From: Macrophomina tecta
Taxonomy: Eukaryota; Ascomycota; Dothideomycetes; Botryosphaeriales; Botryosphaeriaceae
Direction: 5' to 3'
Assembly (NCBI GenBank): GCA_024180945.1
Contig: JAKSGN010000035.1
Span: 310,001 to 374,000 of the forward strand
Length of the DNA stretch: 64,000 nt
Program-made: the position numbers and the translations under genes
Part shown: one piece after another, positions 22,341 to 33,046 of the stretch
Layout of the letters: the number at the start of each line of letters is the position of its first letter
Position numbering within the stretch: position 1 is the stretch's first letter
Notes under the pieces: model-generated
Database searches by the model: none
Told to the model about the DNA's origin: nothing
Seen by the model: only the letters and a program-made list of their open reading frames with translations

Positions 22341-23721
22341 ATTTAGAATGGTCATTGTCTCATCTCTCTAAACACTACCCTAGCTAGCGAACTCGGCATC
22401 GTCTCGGAATAGGCAAATGATGGATGAGTGTTGTCACAAAGGGTTTCCATGTGTGCATGCGCGCGTGATGGTTTCTGGCTCTTTGTTTTCGTTCTAAAGG
22501 CAAAAAAAAAAAAAAAAGGAACAGATACCAGGGGTGGGTGGATGTTTCTTCAAGAATAGCGGAGATGCTTGATGGGATGATGAAATGGATAGCGGGAAAT
22601 CGACAGCAAATTTTTTGTAGAGTCCTCCTTCAGTGTGTGTTTTCTTTCTCTCTTTCCTCTGCGAAGAGAAAGAACACCATGGACTACTACTATTAATTGG
22701 GACCTTTTTGAGCTTTCGCCAAAGGCAACGCACAACAACAGTATGAGCATGGTAATCTCTTTCCTCTTTCCTACTCTTCCTGTTTGTTGCAAAGCATTGG
22801 GAATGGATAGATGCGATTGGCGCAGCTTAACAACGAAATTTTCTCTTCCTTTTCCCTCTATGCGCAACAGTGTTCGTTTTCCCGATCCCATGGATAGCGT
22901 GACTTCCAAGTGATGGCGATCTCGAACTCTCTTTTTGTGTGGGCTTGCCCTTTTCTTTTGCGGTCTTCCGTACCACGTGCCGCATGTGCGTATGCGTTGG
23001 TCCGATCCCGTTGGTCCGGGCGACGCACGCTGTTGAGTTGGCTCAACCTGTCCACCGCTGCAGGATGACGTGCTGCCATGCGTGCATGCCCCCCTGCTAG
23101 CTTTCCGCCGACTATTTCCCGGCGCCGTGATGTAGGTATGTATGGGCTTACTGTGATTAGTCAAATGCCGCGACGTGGAATGCTTCGATGTGGGAAGGCG
23201 TGAGTGAACTTCCAGCTGTACAGACCTGGTAGGATATTCCAAGTGGGGAGGGCATCTTAATGATTAGGGGTGAGGATTTGAAGCATCGCATTGGCCTGTG
23301 TCGCTCTCCCTACAACTGCTTTAGCTCCACTAGTGTTGCGAAAGCATGGCAGTCGAGAACGTCCATCCGGCAAGTCACACAGGAAGGGCATGTCGGAGGT
23401 TCAAATGGATATGTAGACCCAAGGAAATGAAAACACTTTTTGTCCTTGCAGTATCGGTACGTAGGTACTCTACGATGCCTCCCTTTTTGCCATTTCCAAC
23501 TCTATTACCTCTGCCTCGCGAGCAAGAGGGAAAGGCGAAAATCCGAGTGCCGCTCTCAATCTTTTCTTCTGACCGCTCGCGCCGTAGAACGCCGTGTGGG
23601 TAGTAGTAGTAGCCATCGACCTTGCCCACCCTTGCGCCCAAGAATGCCCAACTACAATCACCACTGATGCTCAACCACCCATGCTGTAATGCTTCAGTAC
23701 CCCTTACGATCGTGCACCAGC
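22341..23721. other. Convergent intergenic region, TPD3 / RLP24
   Basis: 1.4 kb between converging genes. A 16-nt A run (22502-22517) lies 160 bp past the TPD3 stop. ORFs here, such as minus 22550-23242, have no recognisable content. Confidence 0.45.
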
Positions 23722-25303
23722 TTACTCGTCGACATCCATATCCTCGACACCCTTGCCGACGATAAGCCTCTGCTTCCTCTTGGCCTTGGGCACCTTGGCG
23801 CGGATCTTGGTCTTTTCCTCCTCCTCGACCTCTTCGTCCATTTCATCCAGCTCTCCATTCTCGACCTCCATCTGCTCGAGTTTCTGGCGCACGTGTTCGG
23901 GAACCTCGTCGCGCAGCTCCGGCGGCAACAGATGCTGATATTCTTCGACAAGCTTGCGGTCGGCGGCTAGTTGGCGGTCCTTATTGTCCTTCATGCGCTC
24001 CTTGTAGAAGAGGCGCTCACGGCGTTGCCTGACCTCCTCAACACGCTTCATGGCCTGTAGAGTCTTGGCCACCAGGTCGCGGTTGTAACGGACGGGCACG
24101 TTTCTCCTTGCGGCGAAAGCGAGGGTGCTGTCGACCGTCATTTCCTTACCGTGTGCCTGTTTCCGTTAGTATCTGTTGGCGAAACCCGTGGATTGGAGAA
24201 CTTACTGCGCGGTAGCTCTTCGTCCAGGCGAGCTTTCTCGGGTTCCTCTTCATCTTGAAGTTCTTGTGGCACTTCGACCTGCAAAAGCGAAACATTTTGG
24301 CATCTGAGGGAAGCAAGTTAGTAATCGTACAGGATTACCACATCCATTTCGATTGATCGGCACGAGCGGCTGGTGAAAGACGGCCCTGCGCTCTCCAATG
24401 CGGAGTTTTTCCGGTTATCGTAGCCGGCTCGGTTCCAATGTTGTCGAGCGGGACAATACTAATCAGCCCTGTTGATGCTAGGACAGCTTGGAAGTCGGAA
24501 TCTCTCCATTGACACTGATGCCCTAGATCCGGCCATGGGTCCTCACACCGCTTGCCCCATTTTCATTGTTGCCATGATGACGTTTTGGCCATAGTCCTGG
24601 AGGTCTGAAATCATTTCTCCTCAAAGATAGTGCTCTACACAACACCATTCGTGGGGATGATCTCTTCTTGGTAACGCTTTGACCGGATATGAACAGTCGA
24701 AATCGTTCGGCTTGGATCTTTCCACAAGTACCGCTTGGCCTTGGTCCATCCATGGTTCCGCTTTCGACTTTTGCTTGGATTTGGCCATTTTGAGCTGGTG
24801 CAAATGCGCAGATCGAACGATGCATGCATGCGGGAATGTCCATCTTCGAGGATTGCGACATCCGGGGAAATCCAGGTTGGCAACCACCAGGCTGAGTCTT
24901 TACACCAAAACCGCAGCCGCCTATAGAACCTTTTCTCGGACCGATAATCTCCATCACTCAAGTATGAAATCAGACGTACCGTTGCGCACAAAGGTGATTC
25001 CCTTGCTGGGATAGCACGGGCCTGAGCAGTACGTTAGCTTCTTCAATTTTCTTCCTTTGTGCAGATGCCAAGTTGCAATCGAGCCTCCCAGAAGGTCAGA
25101 TGAAGAGCTCCGAACATGTTTTTAGCTCAAAGTCATTCTTGCTCTCTGTTCTAAGTTGAGAACCCCAGATGTGTAGGATGGGTATGGTGCGTGCGACTTG
25201 TGCAAGGTTTTAGGGAAACGTACGGGAGCAGAAATGGCAGCTATAGAGCGATCAGCAGAGACACCTAAATTTCGGAGCAGCGGACATACGTTTCGATCCT
25301 CAT
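23722..25303 (-). CDS. RLP24: Ribosome biogenesis protein Rlp24 (eL24-like)
   Basis: Five exons on the minus strand: 25303-25290 (14 nt), 25240-25224 (17 nt), 25021-24980 (42 nt), 24303-24206 and 24156-23722. Phases close to give 201 residues (yeast 199). It starts [21 protein letters not shown]. The zinc ribbon ligands are C6, C9, C32 and C36. [20 protein letters not shown] and [17 protein letters not shown] follow, then a Lys/Glu-rich C-terminal helix and an acidic end (EDMDVDE). Rlp24 occupies the eL24 site on pre-60S particles and recruits the AAA ATPase Drg1/Afg2, which releases it in the cytoplasm. The third intron is 676 nt, far longer than any other coding intron here, yet its acceptor has a perfect TACTAAC branch point. 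Divergent from TIM14. Confidence 0.94.
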
Positions 25304-25666
25304 AGTGTCGTTTGATCCTTTCGGTTCACGATACTAGGTCTTTTCAAAGTCTAACGACAAGTGTGAGTTGCGCTTCCGGCGAACGCAGGGTAGTGGAATA
25401 GCGATTCACTCCGCCTGGGGTATATTCGAGGTCGTCTCGGTGTCCGGAGCGAGCGATAGAGCGGGGAGGCGGTTGGCAGGCGTGCGGAGGTGGTGCAAGA
25501 TGCGGCGGCAAGGAACTTTCCCAACGCCAAGACAAAAAAACTCGCACGGTCCATGTCTCGGTCAGCCATCTTTGCCGCTCTTCTCCGATGCTTTTCATCT
25601 TCGACGCCTTCTTCGCCGCTGGAACTCTAACTCAACCCGATTTCCGGATCTTTCTTACGCTCTACA
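25304..25666. promoter_or_regulatory. Divergent promoter, RLP24 / TIM14
   Basis: 363 bp serve two housekeeping genes. A pyrimidine-rich patch (about 25570-25665) precedes the TIM14 ATG. No TATA box seen. Confidence 0.4.
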
Positions 25667-26114
25667 ATGGCATCTGCGCTTGCTATCGGCTTTGGTGTGG
25701 CCGCTGCCGCTTTCTTCGTACGTGGATCTTTGCTCTTCCGTTCTCTTCAAGTATTAGGACGAGGAATCTAACAACTTGCAGGGCAGAGCTGGTCTTGTTG
25801 CTCTTCGCAGAGCTCGCGGCGGAACGAATGCGCTGGGTCGCGCATTCTATAAGGGTGGATTTGAGCCCAAGATGAACAGGAGAGAGGCTGCTCTCATCCT
25901 TGAATTGCCGTATGTCGCTCCGGCGTGACAGATTAAGTTCGTAAAAGACTCTCATACTCATGGACACTGCAGTGAAAGAGGTCTCTCGAAGGAACTCATC
26001 CGCAAGAAGCACAGGCAACTCATGCTGCTAAACCACCCCGATCGTGGCGGAAGCCCTTATCTGGCTACTAAGGTCAACGAAGCAAAAGAGTTCTTGGAGA
26101 ACAACCGTACTTGA
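25667..26114 (+). CDS. TIM14: TIM14/Pam18, J-protein of the mitochondrial presequence translocase motor
   Basis: Three exons, 25667-25717, 25782-25909 and 25973-26114, give 106 residues, typical for filamentous fungi (the yeast protein has a longer N-terminal extension). Residues 1-17 ([17 protein letters not shown]) form the inner-membrane anchor, followed by a short Arg-rich matrix stretch ([14 protein letters not shown]). The J-like domain includes [21 protein letters not shown], the HPD motif at residues 81-83 ([20 protein letters not shown]) and KEFLENN. It stimulates the ATPase of mitochondrial Hsp70 at the TIM23 channel, in partnership with Tim16/Pam16. All key residues are present. 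Confidence 0.95.
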
Positions 26115-27684
26115 AAGAGGGCACACTGATTGAAGAGAATATGGTTGTATGATATCCGGGTGCGGTGACACACCGGGTCACAGCGTGGCGTTTGGGAGGC
26201 TTTGTGTGCATTGTTGGCGTTATGGGATCACCACTCGATGTTGCGATGGATTCTGACTCTACGCTGCTGGAGACGTTTGATGCAGAGGTAATATTAGTCA
26301 TGGTCGAGGGCATCCTCGACATCCAGCACGGCAGCCTAAATGGATTTCATGTACAAATCCATAAGCTCTTCTGCTTTGGGGAGTTATAGTTCTACTTGCT
26401 TAATTCATCAGTGAATCTTCAAGTGGATTTCCACAGGACTTCCCTCTGATTTCTTCCGTAGTACCGTGTAGCTGGGCCAGATTGTGCAAAGGTGCGCAAA
26501 CGCGCCTGTGGCTTTGACAAGGAAGCTAGTACGCTTTTCGCGGTTGTAGGTGAGGACTCTGAGGCTATTGATACTTAACCTTGTCTGCCCTCTTTGGGTT
26601 GTGCGTTCCTCTCTTTCTCCTCTCTTCCCCCCTTCTCTCTCTCTCTCTATCTTTTTTTTTTTTTTTTCTTTCTTCACAGGGTTCGTCAAACAGCACTCGA
26701 TGTCGCTCGCATTCGAGTCAATACTACGGTAAATTTTTCGACCAAATCTCAATGTGAAGTATTGCTACGAGAAGAAAAGGCACCCATACGGAGTCGAATC
26801 ATGCATAGATACCGATTTTCGAAAGCATTGTGGTGCTCACGCCCAGATCAAGGTCTCGCTTCTATGCAAGTTAGGTTCTGAGGGTATTGGCATTTCAATC
26901 AGGTCTTCGAAGCTCTCTGCGCCGGTCTTCAGCCAATTGAGCGACTATAAGTTTCCCAGGGAAATCATTTTGTGATAGGTAAAGATACCACTACGATGCT
27001 GGGTTCTCCACTCACCAAATTCAAGGATACTGTTGAAGAGGTTCGTGAGCTTGAGCTCCCCGTGGATACCAGCGGCGAGCAGCATCAGAAAGGAAATGAG
27101 CCTGATTTAGCGGCTTCCTCTCCCTGATGCCAAAGGTGCAGCATTTGAGAATACTCTACTACTGTACAGATTCTCCACTCAAGCCAATCTCATCTCAGCC
27201 CTTCTCTTACGGACTGAGGTCTGGTAATATCTCCAGCTCCGCAGCTTTCGGCAAGACGACGTCGAGACACTTGAGTTGATCGGGTTGGCGAGTGCGACAT
27301 TGTAAGAACCTACTTGGGGCCTGATCCTTGGCTTTTTCTTGCAGGTACCGCAGCGGAGCAACGTGTGACTACATAAACGCGCCTCGCCACGCAGTCAATA
27401 TGGTGCTTGTATTCAGCAGTTGGCCACAATCGGAGCCTTAAGTTACGTGTGGAGAATCTGGAGGAGTATCTGAGCAAGCACCGCTGGAGTATATGACATC
27501 GGGGCCTGCTGCTATTGTTGCAGATGTACTAGGATCTTACCAATTCTTGCACCAGTTCTTGGCTTACAGGTTTCTATGCGCTGCCGAAGGTGCTGCACTG
27601 ACTGAACCATTCATATATGGTGTCATTCGCAGGTCTTAGTATTTTCGAGATTTTCATAGAAGGGAATGGGCTATATAGAAACTA
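26115..27684. other. Intergenic, possible decayed coding sequence at about 27000-27640
   Basis: TIM14 3' flank, then a CT-rich patch and a T run (26652-26667). Between about 27000 and 27640 the plus strand reads as short protein-like blocks in changing frames, for example FENTLLLYRFSTQANLISAL near 27150 and LRVENLEEYLSKHRW near 27445, broken by stops. This could be a dead gene, but I cannot name the family. Confidence 0.35.
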
Positions 27685-28840
27685 CTATCCGCAGCCACAA
27701 TCGGCTTTTCCATGCTGTTGAAACTCGTGAAATGCTGCGTCTACAATGTCCTCTACCTTCTCATCTCCTGCGCCTAACATATCGTTCGCCTTCCTAGTCT
27801 TGAACGCTTCTACTGCGTCTAGTGTGGCATCATACAACACGCTCCTTTCCATAAGGAACATGCCCGCGTCTGGAAACCCTCTGTCCAGGCGTCTCTCTGC
27901 CTCTTTCACGCAGTCTTCTACGTCAATATGCCCAACGGCCCATTCCTTGCCAGTTGATCTCTGTAAGCACTCAATGACCTCATCAGCAGTAGTGACGCAA
28001 CCAGCAGCATAAAGATATCGATTCCGAACGCTGTCCCAACGCTCCATAACCCTTGCAACCAAGCGCCCCACCCAAACCAAAGACGAAACCGCAAACTCCT
28101 CCTTCCCAGACCCATGCACAGTGGCGCTCTGCCACTTAATATCAAAGCCCAAATCGCCGCTGACAAGCCTCCTATCCAGAAGCGTCCCCGTCGCGAGCGC
28201 CACCCAGGAAAATGGAGCGTGGTAGCCGTTCATGGACTCCACCTCCACACGCCCCTCCCCTCCGTTCCGCCCCGCTTCCTGCCCGCCCCCCTCGCTCTCC
28301 CTCGCCCGCAGATACTTGACCAGCCGCGCGCGCTCGCCATAGGGCGGCAGCCGCGACTGCACCCCCTCGTTCAACGAGTCCTGCCCGAACTCGTGCGGCA
28401 CGAAGCGCGGCACGCCCGCCGCCACGGCCGCGTCGACCAGGCGCGTTTGCAGCGCGTAGTTGCCGCCGTGGGCGGTGCTGATGACGAGGTCCTGGCCGGT
28501 GAGCGCGGCGCGCAGGGAGGCAGGCGAGGACAAGTCGGCGGTCAAATGATGGGGCGCCGTGCGGGCGCCATCTTTGGGGTGGAGGTTGGGGGAGAGCGTG
28601 GAGGCGGAGTAGGTGGTGGGGGCAGTTAGGAGGGTGAGCTGGCACGGGGGGTTGAGGTAGCGGAGCTGGTCGAGGATGGAGCGGGCGATATCTGTGTCCT
28701 ATTTCGGGATTCGTTAGCTACCATCTTTGGTGGTATGAGGTCAGGCCAGGAAGGAGGAGGGGGGAGGGGGTTAAGCTTACTCCGATGACGAGGACGTTGC
28801 GGATGGCGAGCCCAGAGTGGGCGCCGTCAGGGTGAACCAT
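27685..28840 (-). CDS. NmrA-like NAD(P)-binding protein
   Basis: Two exons, 28840-28781 and 28698-27685, give 357 residues. It begins MVHPDGAHSGLAIRNVLVIG. The layout is that of NmrA/isoflavone-reductase-like atypical short-chain proteins: a first beta strand (NVLVIG), the strand LTLLTAP, then LRAALTGQDLVISTAHGG, LVDAAVAAGVPRFVPHEFGQD and a later Y-H-x-PFSWVALATG core. The glycine-rich dinucleotide loop, normally G-x2-G-x2-G, reads IGDTDIARS (residues 19-27) and keeps only the first Gly. Members bind NAD(P) as redox sensors or act as reductases. The loop loss raises doubt about cofactor binding. The 5' exon is certain from the splice joint (VIG/DTDIA). The role is unknown; no cluster partners flank it. 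Confidence 0.82.
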
Positions 28841-31507
28841 TGCGAGAGGCCGGCTTCGCGGAGCTCCTGGTCGCGGCGGCGCTGGATTTGAAGGTAGGCA
28901 AACATGGTGGTGGTTATGTATTTATATGCGGCGGATGAACGGAAGCTTTGAGAGGGGTCAATTGGGTGCTGGCACTCTCGAATGCGACTCTGGGGTCTTT
29001 TATATGGGCCATGGCGGAGTCGACTTCGATGAGGCTCAAACACGGGAAGTAATTTTTTCTTTTCCTTTGCGTCAGCACAAGACGCGTTTCGTTGGAGAGG
29101 CAGGGTGGTCAGGACATCACGTTAGCAGCCAGGGCTGCGCACCGCCCGTGTCACGCCGTCGCGAAAAAGATCCGGAAGGAACGCCCCATCGTTCATTCTA
29201 CCTTACACGCTCCGTGCCACCCTGCGCCTCCTCCGCCAGCCTTTCAGCGTCGCACTGCACGACGCAATCGATGCAGTGCTTCCATCACCAATCTCCCAAT
29301 CCTGCCAGCGGCCCGACATGAGCCTGGATGCCTGCAGCAACAGGTGGCGAGACCCGGTGGAGCACGGTAAGGCAGGCGGTGGCTGACTGATGCGTGGCAC
29401 CTGGAGCCGACGCAAGGACGAGATTGCGCTTGCGTGCTCATGCCCGCAAGCATCAAGAATCCGGGTTTAATTCTTTCAGCTCTCGCTCTGGTCAGGCCAC
29501 AAGGGGGATGGAAGCTGCGGCCTCCGACATTGCTTCGAAAATTCGCACTCACGGACTTCGTCCCTCCACCAACAGGGCCGCAGAGTGGCAACGCTCTCGG
29601 ACAACCCAGCGAAAACGGACTTTGGTAAGGCTTGCGAAGGTTCCTTGTCGGCGGAATGCTGTCTATCGTGCGTAAGTCTCTATTATTCATCTCTGAAATC
29701 TCTCCTTCACGCTCCGTGGCTTGTTCTTGTTCCGGACGAAGTCGGCATCTGGAACTCCTGAAGTATTGCCACAGCTCCTTTCCACGTATGAAGACCCCAT
29801 TACCTATGGAAACTCCGCATCGGCGAATTTCTCTGGACGGGCTTTTTGCGAATGCGCCACTCGCTTGTGTTCGCTGCAACTGCCTGGTGTGAGTGTCTGA
29901 CCCAGCAGAGTTGAAGAGTCAGCCTAGATTCTATGGTGCAGCAATACTGCATAGGAAGCAGACTTCCTCGGATGGGAACTGCTATGTCGTGTTTCTCTTC
30001 CAAAATGTTGCCATAAACTGTCTTCCTATCATCGCATTCGCCGCCTCGTTTATGAACATTGTGGCCAAGCCGCGGCCCGGCGTAGGACCTTGTTAAGGCC
30101 GGCACGTCTCGTCTTAAATGGCCTATAGCAACGGCGGACAGAGTCTAGGCTCGCCTCGCTTGGAGTGTCGTCTGCATCTCAGCAACGTCGGCCAGGAAGA
30201 CTTGGGTCTTCGAAAATCGACAATGCGGGGTTCCAGCTGGCACAGGTTGGCAGTTGCGGCAAACCGAATGCTCAGGCACAGGCAACCCGACCGCAAGGGA
30301 GACCTAGACTCCAAGTGCCTGTCCTAGCTTGGCCGCCACACAGAGCTCGGTATCCGGACTATACTGCCGGCGAGGAATGAGGTCGGGGAAAGGTGGCTTG
30401 CTGTGGCTTTGTAGAGGCTCGTCCGGCAGTCTTGTCAGCCATCGAAGCTCAGAGGGGAAGGTTCGAAGAGAGAACGATTGCAGAGCTGGATGATGCAATA
30501 CGCTGATTCAATTACACGACAGAATCCGAGGCTGGTCGGCATGCCAAGAGGAGGAGTTTGAGTGGATGCTGCATGGATCCGGATAATGCACCGCCCAACC
30601 GAGTTCAATGTTGGACTGCCTCCTACCCTGACCAGCGGGTGCTCCTGAATTGTTCCAAAACATATCGCAAACGATCCAAATGTGCGACCTGCGGGTCTTT
30701 TCGTGGCATTCACAGTGACGTCTGCTCGATGTTTGCTGCATTTCCCGCTCCCTTCGCGGCTCGGGTGACGGCTCCCGGTAACGCACACCGCGGTGGATGC
30801 GGGCGAAGACTCTTCTTTGGGCGCGGGGCTGCCGTGGCTCATGACATGCCTCGCAGCTCGCCATCGCGCTCCACCCAAACGGGCGGGGGGCTGCGTGCCA
30901 ACCTGCCAAAAGACCGCATGGCAGACGCATGCTCCCGAATGGCGCCAGGGCCACAAACCTTATCTGGGCTTCTGACCACACCGCTATCGCCATAATACCA
31001 AGCATTAGCGGGTTAACCTTCATTTGGATAGATAGAGAACTCAGCACTAATTGTCTTGTCGTGCAGCGTCTCACCAACGGCAGGCCTTTGCCACGGCGCC
31101 GCCACCGAAGCCAAGGTGCGCCAAGCTCCAAGACTCTCTTTGCCTTCCTCTTTCCGCTTCAGTCCATCTGCCTCCCCTCCACTCCAAGACTGCCCATGTG
31201 CAACAACACCTGTGTTTCCAACGCTCTCCCGCTCGTAGCCGCACGCGATACGACCTTGTCGTCCAATCGAGGCCCTAAGGATGCCTATCTCGCCGGCCGC
31301 CCAAATGCAAGGATTGCGGACTGGAGAAAGGTACCGCCTTAGGTCGAATGAGGCAGGCCGTGGGCCGTATGCTGGGGAATGATCCGACGAGTGTGGAAAC
31401 TGGGGACTTCCAACGTGCGCGAGCCGGCATATATAAGGCGGGGCGCAAATACTTTCTCAAATCTGCTCAACAGCGCTCTGCTTCCCTCCAAGTGTGCCAT
31501 CCACAGC
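28841..31507. other. Long intergenic region, no supported gene
   Basis: 2.7 kb between divergent starts. ORFs such as minus 29244-29879 and minus 30508-31131 lack recognised motifs and have mixed composition. Most of this probably is regulatory or decayed DNA. Confidence 0.4.
31430..31437 (+). promoter_or_regulatory. TATA box of the anchor-B protein gene
   Basis: A clean TATATAAG lies 71 bp upstream of the ATG at 31508, a normal distance for a regulated fungal gene with a short leader. Confidence 0.55.
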
Positions 31508-33046
31508 ATGCAGCTTCTCAGCACTATCGGCTTGGCCGCCCTGGCGGGTGTTGCCCACTCCAAGGAGGTGGAGAAGGATGCCGTTAAGGCCGCCGAGCTA
31601 TATGACTCGGGTGTTATTCACCAGCGGATCATGGACAACAAGCACGTACGATTTGCCCCTACATCTCCCAAATACAAGGCTTGACCTAACCGCCTTCCAT
31701 AGTCCTGGTGGGACCTGCAGCGAGAAGCTGGCGCCTTCGAGTCTGCTCAGTACCCCGAGCTGTCGTACACCCCCTGTGTGGACGGTCTCGCTGTTGCCAT
31801 TGAGGGTGATGCCAACAACACTTTCCGTTGCAACAACCTCGACCTTGTCCACTTCCTGAGCCATGCCGATCTTGGCAGCAATGGTGGTGAGGGTTCCTCC
31901 TCATGGGGATGGGAGTCCCCCGACGGCCGCGAGTTCATCGCCATTGGCCAGAGTGACGGTGCTGCATTCGCCGAGATCTCCCCCGAGGGCAAACTCATCT
32001 ACCTGGGCCGTCTCCCCCAGTACTCGGTTCCGGCTATCTGGCGTGAGATCCGTGCCTACAAGAACTACATGATCATTGGCTCTGAGGCCGTCGGCCACAA
32101 CATCCAGATCTTTGATATGACCAAGGTCAGTGAACTAGCTTCTGCAAGTCATCCACAAACCGGCAAGTTTACTGATTTGTCCTAGCTCTTGGACGTTGAT
32201 CCTGCAAACCCGGTCGTCTTCTCTAACGACGAGGACCTAACCGGCCTCTTCACCGGTCTGCCTATTGGCCGCACGCACAACGTTGTTGTCAACGAGGAGA
32301 CTAACTGGGCGTACGCTGTTGGTGCCCAGCCCAGGAACGACAGCTGTGCTTCTGGTTTGATCTTCATCGATCTGACCGACCCATCAAACCCCACCAGCCC
32401 CGGCTGCAACGCCGAGGACGGCTACGTCCACGACGCTCAGTGCGTGGTCTACAACGGTCCCGACACCAAGTACGTCGGCCGTGAGATCTGCTACGGCTAC
32501 AATGAAGACACGCTCACCATCTATGATGTGACCGACAAATCAAACTCCAGCGTTATCTCACGCACCTCGTACCAGGGCGCGTCGTACACGCACCAGGGCT
32601 GGCTGCTCGACCGCGAGTGGCAGGAGTTCCTGATCCTCGACGATGAGTACGACGAGTACGACCGCGTCGCCCCCGCTGACGACGGCTTCTTCGTCACGTA
32701 CATCTGGAACATCTCGTCGCTCGAAGCGCCCCTGCAGACCGGCATCTACAAATCCGAACACTACGGCATCGACCACAACCAGTACATCATCGACGGCAAG
32801 GCCTACCAGTCTAACTACGGCGCCGGCTTCCACATCATCGACGTCTCCTCCATCCCCGCCGACCCCACTGGCGCTGGCGTCAAGGAGGTCGCCTTCTTCG
32901 ACATCTACCCCGAGGACGATGCGCTGCCCGAGGGCGGTATCCTGGAGTTCGTCGGAAGCTGGAGTAGCTATGCGTACTTCAAGAGCGGCTACTATTTTGT
33001 CAACACGATCGAGCGTGGCGCTTTCGTGCTGAAGGACTCTGCATGA
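31508..33046 (+). CDS. Secreted choice-of-anchor-B / LVIVD-repeat protein
   Basis: Three exons, 31508-31645, 31703-32125 and 32186-33046, give 473 residues. A signal peptide (MQLLSTIGLAALAGVAHS) is followed by a Trp-rich block (SWWDLQREAGAFES) and a chain of beta-propeller-like blades: REIRAYKNYMIIGSEAVGHN, GLIFIDLTDPSNPTSPG, DTLTIYDVTDKSNSSVIS, GAGFHIIDVSSIP. These VxIxDVTDPxxP repeats define the choice-of-anchor-B family, known in bacteria, algae and fungi and often labelled regulatory P-domain proteins in fungal genomes. No GPI signal or membrane helix is seen, so it is probably released. Biochemical function is unknown; acidic surface loops (DDEYDEYD) suggest metal or polymer binding, which is inference. 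Confidence 0.85.

Noticed and set aside
28114..28629. 171-codon plus-strand ORF over the NmrA-like gene
   Set aside because: Shadow frame; the minus-strand protein is recognisable and spliced.
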